Source: Mycolicibacter acidiphilus (GTDB lineage: Bacteria > Actinomycetota > Actinomycetes > Mycobacteriales > Mycobacteriaceae). From it: a DNA stretch of 64,000 nucleotides. Where the stretch lies: positions 1 to 64,000 of the forward strand of contig NZ_JAHCLR010000008.1 in assembly GCF_018455725.1 (NCBI RefSeq), written 5' to 3'. A model generated the notes under the pieces. The model saw only the letters and a list, made by a program, of their open reading frames with translations, did not search any database and was not told the DNA's origin. This document shows, piece by piece, positions 1 to 8,323 of this stretch (positions are counted from its first letter, which is position 1; each line of letters opens with the position of its first letter). The position numbers and the translations under genes are program-made.

Positions 1-32
1 AAAAACTCACTGTCCGAATTTTGTCAGGCTCC

Positions 33-995
33 TCAGAGCTCCGACAGCTCGCGCTGCTTGTCGACGAGGGTGGTGAAGGCGGTGTCGCCGTTCTTCACGG
101 CCGACTTGAGGTGGTCCCGGTTGGCGTCGATCAGCGCCCCCGCCTGCGTCACCAACTCGTTGAGTTTGCGGCCGGTGCGGCCGGTGCCCAGGTCCTCATC
201 GGCGAGCATCTTGCTGAGCTGCCGGGTGGTGTGCCCGAACTGGCGCAGCTTGTCGTCGTTGCGGGCCGCCGCGTCCATCAGCGAGCTCAGGTTGGTGATG
301 ATCGTGGTCAACTGGTTGCGGGTCGTCTCGCCGCGCTCCGCGCTGAGTTTGAGCGCCCGGGACAGTTCGCCGAGCGCGGACTTGATGGTCTCCCCGTTGC
401 CGTCGGCGATGCCGGCGCCGGCGTTGATGACGTCGGCGACCGGCCCGTTGCCCTTGCCGTCACCGCCGAGCGACTTCGACACCTTGTCGAGCATGTCGAG
501 CACCCGGTCGAACGCCACCGGGGTCCTGGTCCGGTTCAGCCCGATCGTGGTGTGGTTCTTGATCGTCTCGCCGCCCCGGTAGGGCGGGGTGAGCTCGATC
601 TGGCGGGCGGTGAGGATCGAGGTGTTGATCGTGACCGCGTGCACGTCGGCGGGGATCTTCACGCCGCGGTCGACGGTGAACTCCGCCTCGACGTACTCGC
701 CCTTCGGGGTGATCTTGGTGATCCTGCCGACCGGCATCCCCACCACCGCGACCACGTTGTCCTCGTACAGCCCTGCGGCGCTGTCGAATTGCGCGGTCAG
801 TGTGAGCGAGCCGCCGAACGGCTGCAGGTAGTAGGCGCCGGCCGCGACCACCACCAGCGCCCCGGCGATCAGCGCGGCGACCAGCGCCCGGACCCGGCGA
901 CGGCCACGGTCGCTGCCCGAGGTGCGCAGCGTGACGGTCGGGGTGTCGTCCGGTTCCTCGACGTGCTCTTCGAGCAGGGTCGGCGGCGCGCTCAT
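33..995 (-). CDS. mceD: MCE family protein MceD, apparently short
   Basis: Fourth Mce substrate-binding subunit of an envelope lipid importer. The protein has an N-terminal transmembrane anchor at about residues 36-58 and an MlaD/MCE beta domain at about 63-150, followed by a helical region. The ATG start overlaps the mceC stop (ATGA), typical of mce operons. At 320 residues it is clearly shorter than usual MceD proteins (about 450-550 as I recall) and stops inside the helical region at a QRELSEL stretch that normally continues. Just past the stop the sequence becomes AT-rich up to the window edge. Truncation by a frameshift or an insertion beyond the window is possible. A GTG at 10..8 could start another ORF but cannot be judged. 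Confidence 0.8.
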   Translation of the reverse strand: MSAPPTLLEEHVEEPDDTPTVTLRTSGSDRGRRRVRALVAALIAGALVVVAAGAYYLQPFGGSLTLTAQFDSAAGLYEDNVVAVVGMPVGRITKITPKGEYVEAEFTVDRGVKIPADVHAVTINTSILTARQIELTPPYRGGETIKNHTTIGLNRTRTPVAFDRVLDMLDKVSKSLGGDGKGNGPVADVINAGAGIADGNGETIKSALGELSRALKLSAERGETTRNQLTTIITNLSSLMDAAARNDDKLRQFGHTTRQLSKMLADEDLGTGRTGRKLNELVTQAGALIDANRDHLKSAVKNGDTAFTTLVDKQRELSEL

Positions 996-2056
996 TTGCA
1001 GTCCTTGAAGTACTCGATCATGTTGAACTGCTTGGCGCGTCCGCTGATCGCGCACATCCACGAGTCGATCGCGATGCCGTTGCCCACGTAGAACTCGACG
1101 GCCGGCCCGTACCCGGTGGAGTTGGTCAGGCCGCGCAGCACCGGCGGGGCGGACTGCAGCAGGCTGCGCAGCAGATCGTCATGCTGACCCAGCATGTCGG
1201 AGAGCTCCCGCAGGTTCGCGAGCATGTCGTCGAGCATGCCGCGGTCGTTGACGACGAGGTTGTTCAGGTTGGCCACCAGGTTGGTCAGCGCCGCCAGCAT
1301 CGCGTGAAAGGTGTTCTGCCGCACCACCAGTTCGCCGATGAAGTCCTGGCTCTGGTCGACCAGGTTGCCCAGGTCGGTCTGCTGGTTGCGTAGCGTGTTC
1401 GCCACCCGCTCGGTGCTGGCCAGCAGGGTGCCGAGCTGGTCGCGCCGGTCCCCGGTGATCTTCGCCAGCGTGCGCAGGTTCGTCATCGCCTGCGGGATGA
1501 TCGGCGGCAGGCCGGACAGCTGCCGGCCCAGCACGGCCAGCGACTGCCCGAACTGGTCGGAGTCGACCTGGTCGAAGGTGGTGGTCGCGTCCTCCAGCAG
1601 GCTCTGTAGGTCGTAGGGCACCTGGGTGTGCGCCAGGTCGATCCGCTTCCCGGGCACCTTGCCGGGACCGTCGGGCTCCAGCTGCAGGTAGCGCGAGCCC
1701 AGGATCGTCATGACCTGGATGACCGCGCGGGTGTCGCGGCCCATCGGGATGTCGTTGCGCACGCTCAGGCCCGCCTCGACGTGGTCCCCGACGAGTTTCA
1801 TGCTGGTCACGTGCCCGACCTCGATGCCGGCGACCGTGATCGGGTTGCCGGCGGCCAGCGCGGCCGCCTGGGCGAATTCCGCGGTGTAGCGGGTGTAGCC
1901 GAAGCCGATCACCTTCACGAACAGCGATGCGGCGACGACGACGGCCACCACCACCAGCGCCAGGAACCCCAGCAGGGTGGTGTTGTAGGACTCCAGCGGG
2001 CCGGAGAAGTGCCGCCGCCGCTGCTCGGCCAGCCGGGTCAACAGTGCGCTAGCCAT
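992..2056 (-). CDS. mceC: MCE family protein MceC
   Basis: Third Mce subunit, 354 residues. A transmembrane segment lies at about residues 28-48 and is followed by the MCE/MlaD beta domain (about 52-130). A long helical region with many heptad-like leucines runs to about residue 290, thought to form the hydrophobic tunnel of the Mce complex. The C-terminus holds a Cys-rich tail (MCAISGRAKQF...FKDC). The ATG at 2056 overlaps the mceB stop by 8 nt and its own stop overlaps the mceD start, so translation is coupled. Full length for the family. The substrate of this particular mce system cannot be read from sequence. Confidence 0.9.
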   Translation of the reverse strand: MASALLTRLAEQRRRHFSGPLESYNTTLLGFLALVVVAVVVAASLFVKVIGFGYTRYTAEFAQAAALAAGNPITVAGIEVGHVTSMKLVGDHVEAGLSVRNDIPMGRDTRAVIQVMTILGSRYLQLEPDGPGKVPGKRIDLAHTQVPYDLQSLLEDATTTFDQVDSDQFGQSLAVLGRQLSGLPPIIPQAMTNLRTLAKITGDRRDQLGTLLASTERVANTLRNQQTDLGNLVDQSQDFIGELVVRQNTFHAMLAALTNLVANLNNLVVNDRGMLDDMLANLRELSDMLGQHDDLLRSLLQSAPPVLRGLTNSTGYGPAVEFYVGNGIAIDSWMCAISGRAKQFNMIEYFKDCK

Positions 2057-3128
2057 TGGTGGTGTTCCTGCATCTCGGGGTGTGCCAGGCCAGGTTCTTC
2101 GAGGTGATCGGGGCGGCGTTGCCGGGGGTGGCGGCGTTGACGATGATCGTGGTCATGTCGTTGAGGCCCGGCCAGAACCCGGCGAGGTTGAGGTCGCAGA
2201 CGTAGGCCGAGCCGTAGGAGCCCTCCCCGAACACCCGGCCCAGCCCCTTGAGCAGCAGCGGCAGGTTGGCGCCGGTGAACGCCAGCTGCGGCTCGATCTG
2301 CGCCATGTGCTTGGTGAAGCCGGGCTGCCGGTTGACCATCTCCTCCAGCGACGGGAACACCTCGTCGGCGATCGTCGACAGTTGCCGGGTCACCTGGGCC
2401 AGCGAGCCGACCGAGGACTGCAGCGCCGGGCGCCGCGAGTCGAAGTCGGCGATCGCGCGGCGGGCCTGGGTCAGTGTGTGGTCCAGCTGGTCGTTCTGGC
2501 CGGCGATGGTGCCGGTGACCTTGTTCAGGCTGGTGATCAGATCGCCGAGCACCTCGTCGCGGCCGGCCAGCGTCTGGGTCAGCGTCGAGGACTGATCCAC
2601 CAGTTCCGCCATCGACGCCCGGTCGCCCTGCAGCGACTGCAGCACACCCTTGGTGAGATCGTCGGCCTGCTTCGGATTCAGCAGCGACATCAGCGGTTTG
2701 AACCCGTTGAGCAGCACACCGACGTCGAACGACGGCTCGGTGCGCTCCAGCGGGATGACGCTGCCGCGGGGCAGCCGCTCGTTGTTGCCGAGCGTGCCGA
2801 GCGACAGGCCGAGGTAGCGCTGCCCGATGATGTTCTGATAGGTCACCGACGCGACCGTGTTGCCGTACAGCGGCTGGTTGCTCTGCACGATGAACGAGAC
2901 CTTCGCGAGCTTGCCGTCGAGCGCGACCTTCTCCACCCGGCCCACCCGGACCCCGGCCATCCGCACGTCGTCGCCGTCGCGCAGCCCGTACACGTCGCTG
3001 AACACCGCCGCGTACGGCGTCGTCGCCCCGGCCACGTCGCGGCGCAGCGTGGCGTAGACCAGCCAGGTCAGCACGGTGGCGACGACCATGAAGATCGAGA
3101 CGCCGATCAGCGGCCCGCGCAGTTTCAC
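2049..3128 (-). CDS. mceB: MCE family protein MceB
   Basis: Second Mce subunit, 359 residues, with a single N-terminal membrane anchor at about residues 7-28 and an MCE/MlaD beta domain at about 35-115, then a long helical segment. The start is GTG (GTG AAA CTG CGC) and overlaps the mceA stop codon by 4 nt. Two cysteines in the C-terminal part (YVCDLN and PRCRN) fit the conserved Cys pair of MceB/MceC proteins. Length and order are normal. It should assemble with the other Mce subunits and the YrbE permease in the periplasm. Confidence 0.9.
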   Translation of the reverse strand: MKLRGPLIGVSIFMVVATVLTWLVYATLRRDVAGATTPYAAVFSDVYGLRDGDDVRMAGVRVGRVEKVALDGKLAKVSFIVQSNQPLYGNTVASVTYQNIIGQRYLGLSLGTLGNNERLPRGSVIPLERTEPSFDVGVLLNGFKPLMSLLNPKQADDLTKGVLQSLQGDRASMAELVDQSSTLTQTLAGRDEVLGDLITSLNKVTGTIAGQNDQLDHTLTQARRAIADFDSRRPALQSSVGSLAQVTRQLSTIADEVFPSLEEMVNRQPGFTKHMAQIEPQLAFTGANLPLLLKGLGRVFGEGSYGSAYVCDLNLAGFWPGLNDMTTIIVNAATPGNAAPITSKNLAWHTPRCRNTTNG

Positions 3129-4744
3129 TTGTGCCCCTCCGCTTTCGAGACCCCTGCCTTCGAGACCACCGTGCCGCGGGCGACCGGGCCGAGCAGCACC
3201 TGGGTCGCCACCGACGCGGGCTCATGCTGCCCAGTGATGAGGCCGAGCTGGTTGCGCTCCGCCTGACTGCCGACCGGACCCACGTTGCCGCCGTAGGCGG
3301 CGGGCGCGGTACCGCCGCCGTAGGACGCCGGTGCCACCGGTGCGGCGGGTGAGAACTCCGGCGCGTGCGGCTGCGACGGGATCGGCGGTGCCGGCGGTGG
3401 CGGGGGTCCCGGGTCGAGCGGGTCGCCGGAGGTGGGCATCCGGGGCGCCGGACCGGTCCACCACGGCAGCGGCGGGTTGTTGTCGGTCAGGTCGGGGTGC
3501 GGGTTGATCAGCGGCGGCCCGACCGCCCGCAGGTTGCCGTCCGGGCCGATCTCGGTGCCCGGCGGCGGTTCCAGGCCGGCCGGGAAGTGGTAGTTCTGCG
3601 GCAGCATGTTCTCCGGCAGCTCCGAGCGGACCTCGATCAGCGGCGCGTTGAAGCAGCTTGGGCCCTTCATCTCCCCGTACTGCGGGCAGTCCGCCCGGGT
3701 GTAGGTGTGCATCGGGGTCCAGGACAGGTTGACCCGCATGTTGTTGGTGATCAGGTCGTCGTTGTAGAGCTCTTTGAAGAACTTGTCCGACAGCGTGTTC
3801 ACCCGGGTGAAGATCGGCACGAACTTGTCGTGGTTGTTGGCGAACACCCCGATCACCGGGGTCAGATCGTGGGTGATCTGGATCAGCTGGTCGATGTGGT
3901 TGTCGAGGGACTCCCGGGTGACGCCGACGGTGTGCTGGGCGCCGCCGATCAGCGACGCCAGCTGGGCGCGCTTCTCGGCGAACACCCGCATCGGCTCGAC
4001 CGCCTGGTGCAGTGCGTCGACCAGGTCGGGTGCGGTGGCGGCCAGGCCCTGGGTGGCGCTGAGCAGCGCGGAGACCGTCGACGGCCCCGGCTCGGTGGCG
4101 ACGATCCCGTTCAGCTGGTCCAGCAGCCGGGTCATGTGCGCACCGGCGTTGAGCAGCTTCACCCGGCGGTTGTCGGTGGCCGCGCCGACGGCGGCCAGGA
4201 TGCCCAGGCTGTGGTCCTCGCGCCCGCGGCCGGTGGCGGCCAGGATGTCGCGGAGTTTGGACACCGTGGTCTGAAACAGCACCGTCGACAGGTCGCCGTC
4301 CTCGGGGATGTGGGTGCCCGGGTCGATGGCGGCGGCCGAACTCTCCACGCCGCCGGGGTCGACCAGCTGGATCGACGACACCGCGAACACGTTCGACGGC
4401 ACCACCCGCGCGGTCACCGTCTTGGGGATGTCGCGGGCGAACTCCGGTTTGAGCTCGATGTGCACGTAGTTCGGCTTGCCGTAGGCGGCCGGGATCACGT
4501 CGGTGACGTCGCCGACCAGCAGTCCGTGGTAGCGCACGTCGGACTTGGCCGGCAGCCCGTCGCCGACGTTGACCAGGTCGGCGATCACCCGCACGTAGGC
4601 GTTGAGCATGCCGGTGGACTTCGCCAGCAGAGTCGCGGTGACCAGCACGATCACCGTCAGCACCACGGCCCCGGCGCCGAGCAGTTGGCGCTCCGAGGGG
4701 CCGCGGCCGTCGGTGTCGAGGGAGTTGCCGGTGCCGATACCCAT
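3125..4744 (-). CDS. mceA: MCE family protein MceA with proline-rich tail
   Basis: First Mce subunit, 539 residues. The membrane anchor is at about residues 23-45 and the MCE domain at about 48-130. A helical region extends to about residue 330. The C-terminal third is rich in proline and glycine (PGPPPPPAPP-type runs, then Tyr-Gly repeats), a low-complexity tail common in MceA proteins of the Mce1 type. Its ATG lies 1 nt downstream of the yrbEB stop. I could not decide which numbered mce operon this is: no AAC-N2-GTT KstR box, which would suggest mce4, is visible upstream of yrbEA. Confidence 0.9.
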   Translation of the reverse strand: MGIGTGNSLDTDGRGPSERQLLGAGAVVLTVIVLVTATLLAKSTGMLNAYVRVIADLVNVGDGLPAKSDVRYHGLLVGDVTDVIPAAYGKPNYVHIELKPEFARDIPKTVTARVVPSNVFAVSSIQLVDPGGVESSAAAIDPGTHIPEDGDLSTVLFQTTVSKLRDILAATGRGREDHSLGILAAVGAATDNRRVKLLNAGAHMTRLLDQLNGIVATEPGPSTVSALLSATQGLAATAPDLVDALHQAVEPMRVFAEKRAQLASLIGGAQHTVGVTRESLDNHIDQLIQITHDLTPVIGVFANNHDKFVPIFTRVNTLSDKFFKELYNDDLITNNMRVNLSWTPMHTYTRADCPQYGEMKGPSCFNAPLIEVRSELPENMLPQNYHFPAGLEPPPGTEIGPDGNLRAVGPPLINPHPDLTDNNPPLPWWTGPAPRMPTSGDPLDPGPPPPPAPPIPSQPHAPEFSPAAPVAPASYGGGTAPAAYGGNVGPVGSQAERNQLGLITGQHEPASVATQVLLGPVARGTVVSKAGVSKAEGHK

Positions 4745-4745
4745 G

Positions 4746-5603
4746 TCAGCCGCCGAACCTGGCGCCGGCGTCGACGCTCCACAGCGCCATCGTCAGCAGC
4801 ATGTTGACCATGATCACGATCGTGATCGACGCCCGCATCGCGTGACCGGCGGCGACGCCGACGCCCTCCGGGCCGCCGGAGGCGTAGAAGCCGTAGTAGC
4901 ACTGCACGGTCGACGCCAGCCAGACGAAGACCACGCACTTGAGGATCGAGTAGACGATGTCCTTGCCGGCCAGCATCATCGTGAAGTAGTGCAGGTACGG
5001 GCCGATCGACCCGCCGCTGATGACCCCGGTGACGACCTGGCAGGTCAGGTAGGTGATGGCCAGGCAGGCCACGTACAGCGGGATGACCGCGATCGTCGAC
5101 GCCAGCAGCCGGGTGGTGACCAGGAACGGGATCGGCCGGATCGCGATCGAGTCCAGGGCGTCGATCTCCTCGGCGATCCGCATCGCGCCGAGCTGCGCGG
5201 TGAACCGGCAGCCGGCCTGCATGGCGAACGCCATCGCCGCCATGATCGGCGCCAGCTCGCGGGTGTTGACCAGGGAGGAGATGAAACCGGTGGCCGGCCC
5301 CAGGCCCAATAGGTTCAGGAAGTTATAGCCCTCGATCGCCACCAGGGCGCCGGCGGTGAAGCCCAGCACGATCGCCACCCCGGCGGTGCCGCCGCCGACC
5401 ACGATCGAGCCGTTGCCCCAGGCGATGTCGGAGAGCAGCCGCAGGAACTCCTTGCGGTAGTGCCGGAACACCGTCGGCACGCCGGCGGCGGCCCGGCCGA
5501 AGAACACCAGCATGTGGCCGAGCTTGATGGTCGGCTTGGACAGCAGCCGGTAGCCGGCGACCAGCGGCCGCGCGATCGTCGGGACGTACGTTGAGACGGC
5601 CAC
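4746..5603 (-). CDS. yrbEB: MlaE/YrbE-type ABC permease, B subunit
   Basis: Integral membrane permease subunit of the mce lipid importer, 285 residues with about five to six hydrophobic helices. The family signature is the coupling-helix segment MRIAEEIDALDSIAI at about residues 133-147, which contacts the MceG-type ATPase encoded elsewhere. A much longer open frame runs through yrbEA in a different frame, but that part is low-complexity Arg/Gly shadow. The supported start is the GTG at 5603 (GTG GCC GTC TCA), 2 nt downstream of the yrbEA TAG stop. It is expected to pair with YrbEA. Confidence 0.9.
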   Translation of the reverse strand: MAVSTYVPTIARPLVAGYRLLSKPTIKLGHMLVFFGRAAAGVPTVFRHYRKEFLRLLSDIAWGNGSIVVGGGTAGVAIVLGFTAGALVAIEGYNFLNLLGLGPATGFISSLVNTRELAPIMAAMAFAMQAGCRFTAQLGAMRIAEEIDALDSIAIRPIPFLVTTRLLASTIAVIPLYVACLAITYLTCQVVTGVISGGSIGPYLHYFTMMLAGKDIVYSILKCVVFVWLASTVQCYYGFYASGGPEGVGVAAGHAMRASITIVIMVNMLLTMALWSVDAGARFGG

Positions 5604-5605
5604 GC

Positions 5606-6475
5606 CTACAGCCCCGTTCGCGGGAACAGCACGTTGTAGAGCTGGCTGATCCCGACGTTGACGATCATCAGCACCAGGATCGCCTCCACCACCGAGGCGT
5701 TCACCGAGTTGGCGACGCCGGCCGGCCCGCCCTTGGTGGACAGCCCCTTCTGGCAGGACACCACCGCGACGATCGCGCCGTAGACGATCGCCTTGAGCAG
5801 CGCGACGATCATGTCGCCGGTGGTGGCGAACGACGAGAACGACGCCACGAAGCTGCCCGGGGTGCCCTTCTGGAAGTAGACGTTGAACAGGTAGCTGGCC
5901 AGGAAGCCGACGAAGCAGGTGATCCCGGTCAGAGCCAGGCCGATCATGATCGCCGCACCGAACCGGGGCACGACCAGTCGCCGGATCACCGAGACCCCCA
6001 TGACCTCCATCGCGTCGGTCTCCTCGCGCATGGTGCGCGAACCCAGGTCGGCGGTGATCGCCGAGCCGACGGCGGCGGCCATCAGCATCGCCGCCACCAG
6101 GGAGGCGGCCTGTCGGATCACCGCGAGCCCGGCGGCGGCGCCGGCCATCGAGGTGGCGCCGACCTGGTTGGCCAGCAGCGCGAACTGGATCGACAGCGTC
6201 ACCCCGATCGGCAGCGCCACCAGGACCGTCGGCAGCACCGCGGTGGTCGCCATGAACGCGCTCTGCCGGACGAACTCGCCCCACTGGAACTGGCCGCTGA
6301 ACAGGTCGGCGAAGAAGTACTGGATGGTGCGGACCGCGAGGATGCACTGCTCGCCGACCGTGGTCAGTGAAGCCATCGGGTGCCGTTTGACGTAGCCGAC
6401 GGCCCAATCCTCTATTGCGGCAACCCCATCCAGCGGCGGTTCGCCGACCAGGTCGCGCTCGTCCTGCGCGGTCAT
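5606..6475 (-). CDS. yrbEA: MlaE/YrbE-type ABC permease, A subunit
   Basis: First gene of the mce operon; 289 residues, hydrophobic, with the MlaE permease fold. The coupling motif MREETDAMEVMG is followed by the conserved helix pair. I chose the ATG at 6475 (MTAQDERD) because a GGAG sits 9 nt upstream; an ATG at 6505 would add ten residues without a clear ribosome binding site. The promoter should lie in the 245-bp gap before the divergent secreted-protein gene. No mce regulator gene is next to it. Confidence 0.88.
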   Translation of the reverse strand: MTAQDERDLVGEPPLDGVAAIEDWAVGYVKRHPMASLTTVGEQCILAVRTIQYFFADLFSGQFQWGEFVRQSAFMATTAVLPTVLVALPIGVTLSIQFALLANQVGATSMAGAAAGLAVIRQAASLVAAMLMAAAVGSAITADLGSRTMREETDAMEVMGVSVIRRLVVPRFGAAIMIGLALTGITCFVGFLASYLFNVYFQKGTPGSFVASFSSFATTGDMIVALLKAIVYGAIVAVVSCQKGLSTKGGPAGVANSVNASVVEAILVLMIVNVGISQLYNVLFPRTGL

Positions 6476-6720
6476 GGTCGCCGGCTCCGGATATCCGGTC
6501 CGCATGACGACCGCAACTGCGGACGAAGGGGACGAAGCATGGCCGACATGCTAACCACCCTTCTTACTCCGCGGTAGGGTTCGCTCGATGTGAGAGGAAA
6601 TTCATGTGACGATAACGGCACTGTTGATCGCGTAATGATGTCGGACACAATGTACTGACGTTGCGGGCCGGGGCAACATGACTTGAGTTATGGCTGGTGA
6701 CGACGGTGGGGAGGATGCCG

Positions 6721-7314
6721 ATGGCGGGAAAAACGGCGCGTGCGGTCGCGGTGTGGGCGGCCTGCGCGGTGAGCGTCGCGGGGTTGGGGCTGCCCGGTGC
6801 GGCTGCCGATCCGGGGCAGCCGCCACCGGCGCTGCCGGTGTTCACCCCCGTGCCCACGGACTGGTCGCCGCATTCGGATTTCTGGCCGTACAACACGTTC
6901 ACCTACCAGCTGACGCCGGAGATGATCAGCGGCATGTCGGACTCCTGCCAGTGGTTCGGAGCGCAGTTCGACCCGCTGCTGGGGCAGATCAACGACGTCA
7001 ACCACGCCCTGGACACAAGGCACGACGTCTATCCCGGGCTGCAGGGGCAGGTCGACGCCGTCGTCGCCAACATCGACCGGTCGACCGGCTTCCTGGGCCC
7101 GCGACTGGCGCCGCTGACGATCCGCAACAACCCGGACAACTACGGGCCGTACTCACCGATCTACGGCGGCGAACAGCTCACCGGCGTGCTGTTCCAGCTG
7201 TCCCGCATCGCCGACGGCATGCGCAAGCGGCAGCCGTCGGGGTTCACCCGCCCGCACATCGACGCCGCCGCGGGGTGGGGCGCCGCGCTGCGCAACTCCG
7301 GGGCCTGCACGTAA
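6721..7314 (+). CDS. Secreted protein of unknown function
   Basis: Predicted 197-residue exported protein. The N-terminus has a basic stretch, a hydrophobic core (about residues 7-26) and an Ala-rich cleavage region before DPGQPPPALP, i.e. a Sec signal peptide. The mature part has two cysteines, one in SDSCQW and one at the extreme C-terminus (GACT), which could form a disulfide. I do not recognise a catalytic motif. The ATG at 6721 is preferred since a GGGGAGG lies 6 nt upstream; an in-frame ATG at 6715 is too close to it. Divergent from the mce operon and followed by a copy of the palindromic repeat family. Confidence 0.75.
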   Translation: MAGKTARAVAVWAACAVSVAGLGLPGAAADPGQPPPALPVFTPVPTDWSPHSDFWPYNTFTYQLTPEMISGMSDSCQWFGAQFDPLLGQINDVNHALDTRHDVYPGLQGQVDAVVANIDRSTGFLGPRLAPLTIRNNPDNYGPYSPIYGGEQLTGVLFQLSRIADGMRKRQPSGFTRPHIDAAAGWGAALRNSGACT

Positions 7315-7325
7315 TCCTCTGCCGC

Positions 7326-7380
7326 GGGCGTGCACAGATCACCGGTAAAAGTCCAGGTGGGGGTGGTGAGTTCTGCACGC
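7326..7380. repeat. Dispersed palindromic element, copy C
   Basis: Imperfect inverted repeat with terminal arms GCGTGCA (7328-7334) and TGCACGC (7374-7380) and inner ATCACCGG/GGTGAGTT sequence. On the minus strand it aligns with the copies at 17382-17444 and 42066-42132, sharing the CACCTGG core and the TGCACG ends. It lies just after the stop of the secreted-protein gene and may act as a transcript-end hairpin. It is the most diverged of the three copies. Confidence 0.55.
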
Positions 7381-7464
7381 TGGCGACGGGGGCGGGGGCT
7401 CTCCGGTACCGTCGGCGCGGTCGACCCGCCCCCGGGGCGACCCCGAAGGAGAAGGTGACGCGTA

Positions 7465-8310
7465 ATGGCCCGGCGTGAGTGGATCGACAGGGATTTCTAT
7501 GTCGATCTGGGCCTGACCCCCGATGCCTCCGCCGACGAGATCAAGACCGCCTACCGAGCGCTGGTGCGCGGCGGCGCGCGGTCCACCGAGGTGTTCGAGG
7601 CCTTCGGCGTGCTCTCCGATCCCGAACTGCGCCGGGAGTACGACGACGTCCGGCGGCTGTTCGACGACGACCGGCCCGAACCGGAGCCGGCTGCGACGGA
7701 GGCCCCGGAAGACGACGCCGAGGGTGTCGGCGGAACCCCCGAAACCCCCGAAACCCCCGAGGCCCCCGAACCCCCCGAAACCCCCGAGGCCGCCGAGGCC
7801 CCCGAACCCCTCGACGTGCCGGCGGTAGTCGCGCCTCCCGCGTCGCGGCGGTCGTGGCTCGCGGTGGCTGTGCTCGCGCTCGGGGTGATCGTCGCGTCGT
7901 ACGAGGGTTGGCTGCTGTACGCCCAGCACGAGCGGGCGGTGGCCGCCGCGCAGGCGCTCGAAGCCGCCGAACGCTACACGCTGACGCTGACCGGGGTGAA
8001 CCCCGACGACATCGACAAGAATTTCGCCGAGGTGCTCGACGGCGCCACCGGTGAGTTCAAGGAGATGTACGCCAAATCCAGTGAACAGCTTCGTCGCCTG
8101 CTGATCGAGAACAGGGCGACCGCGCACGGCACCGTCGTCGATGCCGCCGTCTCGTCTGCCACCAAGAAGCGGGTCGAGGTGCTGCTGTTCGTGGATCAGG
8201 CGGTGAGCAACAAGGCCAGCCCGGAGCCGCAGATCGACCGCAGCCGCATCGTGATGACGATGGAGAAGGTCGGCGGCCGCTGGCTGGCCGCCAAAGTCGA
8301 CATGCCCTGA
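7465..8310 (+). CDS. Degenerate J-domain fused to an Mce-associated membrane domain
   Basis: 281 residues in three parts. Residues 9-62 read as a DnaJ J-domain (DFYVDLGLTPDASADEIK, then FGVLSDPELRREYDD), but the loop holding the HPD tripeptide is absent: helix II runs straight into helix III. Residues 66-118 are a Pro/Glu/Thr-rich spacer with repeated PETPE/PEAPE units. A transmembrane helix lies at about 130-152. Residues 155-281 resemble the extracytoplasmic Mce-associated (Mas/OmpK-like) domain, ending GGRWLAAKVDMP. Without HPD it should not stimulate DnaK. The start is the ATG at 7465 with AGAAGG 9 nt upstream. The nearby mce operon fits a role with Mce transport, but this is inference. 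Confidence 0.8.
   Translation: MARREWIDRDFYVDLGLTPDASADEIKTAYRALVRGGARSTEVFEAFGVLSDPELRREYDDVRRLFDDDRPEPEPAATEAPEDDAEGVGGTPETPETPEAPEPPETPEAAEAPEPLDVPAVVAPPASRRSWLAVAVLALGVIVASYEGWLLYAQHERAVAAAQALEAAERYTLTLTGVNPDDIDKNFAEVLDGATGEFKEMYAKSSEQLRRLLIENRATAHGTVVDAAVSSATKKRVEVLLFVDQAVSNKASPEPQIDRSRIVMTMEKVGGRWLAAKVDMP
7735..7812 (+). repeat. Degenerate in-gene repeat encoding PETPE/PEAPE
   Basis: Short tandem units of the type CCCCCGAAA and CCCCCGAGG inside the J-domain fusion gene, encoding Pro-Glu-Thr/Ala repeats. The array is likely to vary in copy number by slippage, altering only the length of the cytoplasmic spacer between the J-like region and the membrane helix. Confidence 0.7.
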
Positions 8311-8323
8311 GTGACGGCGGCGG

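Noticed and set aside
2038-3225. Large minus-strand ORF of 395 codons over mceB
   Set aside because: Arg/Pro/Gly-rich translation in a shifted frame of mceB; a GC-rich shadow with no family features.
3365-4807. 480-codon plus-strand ORF antisense to mceA
   Set aside because: Low-complexity Arg/Val/Gly/His protein typical of antisense reading of high-GC genes.
5606-6407. Upstream extension of the yrbEB frame through yrbEA
   Set aside because: The extension is Arg/Gly-rich with no membrane pattern; the real start is the GTG at 5603.
6476-6720. KstR box in front of the mce operon, which would make it mce4
   Set aside because: I found no AAC-N2-GTT in this gap; the only close pair has six bases between halves.
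7735-7812. CRISPR-like repeat array
   Set aside because: Units are 9-12 bp, in frame, without spacers; they encode Pro/Glu repeats.
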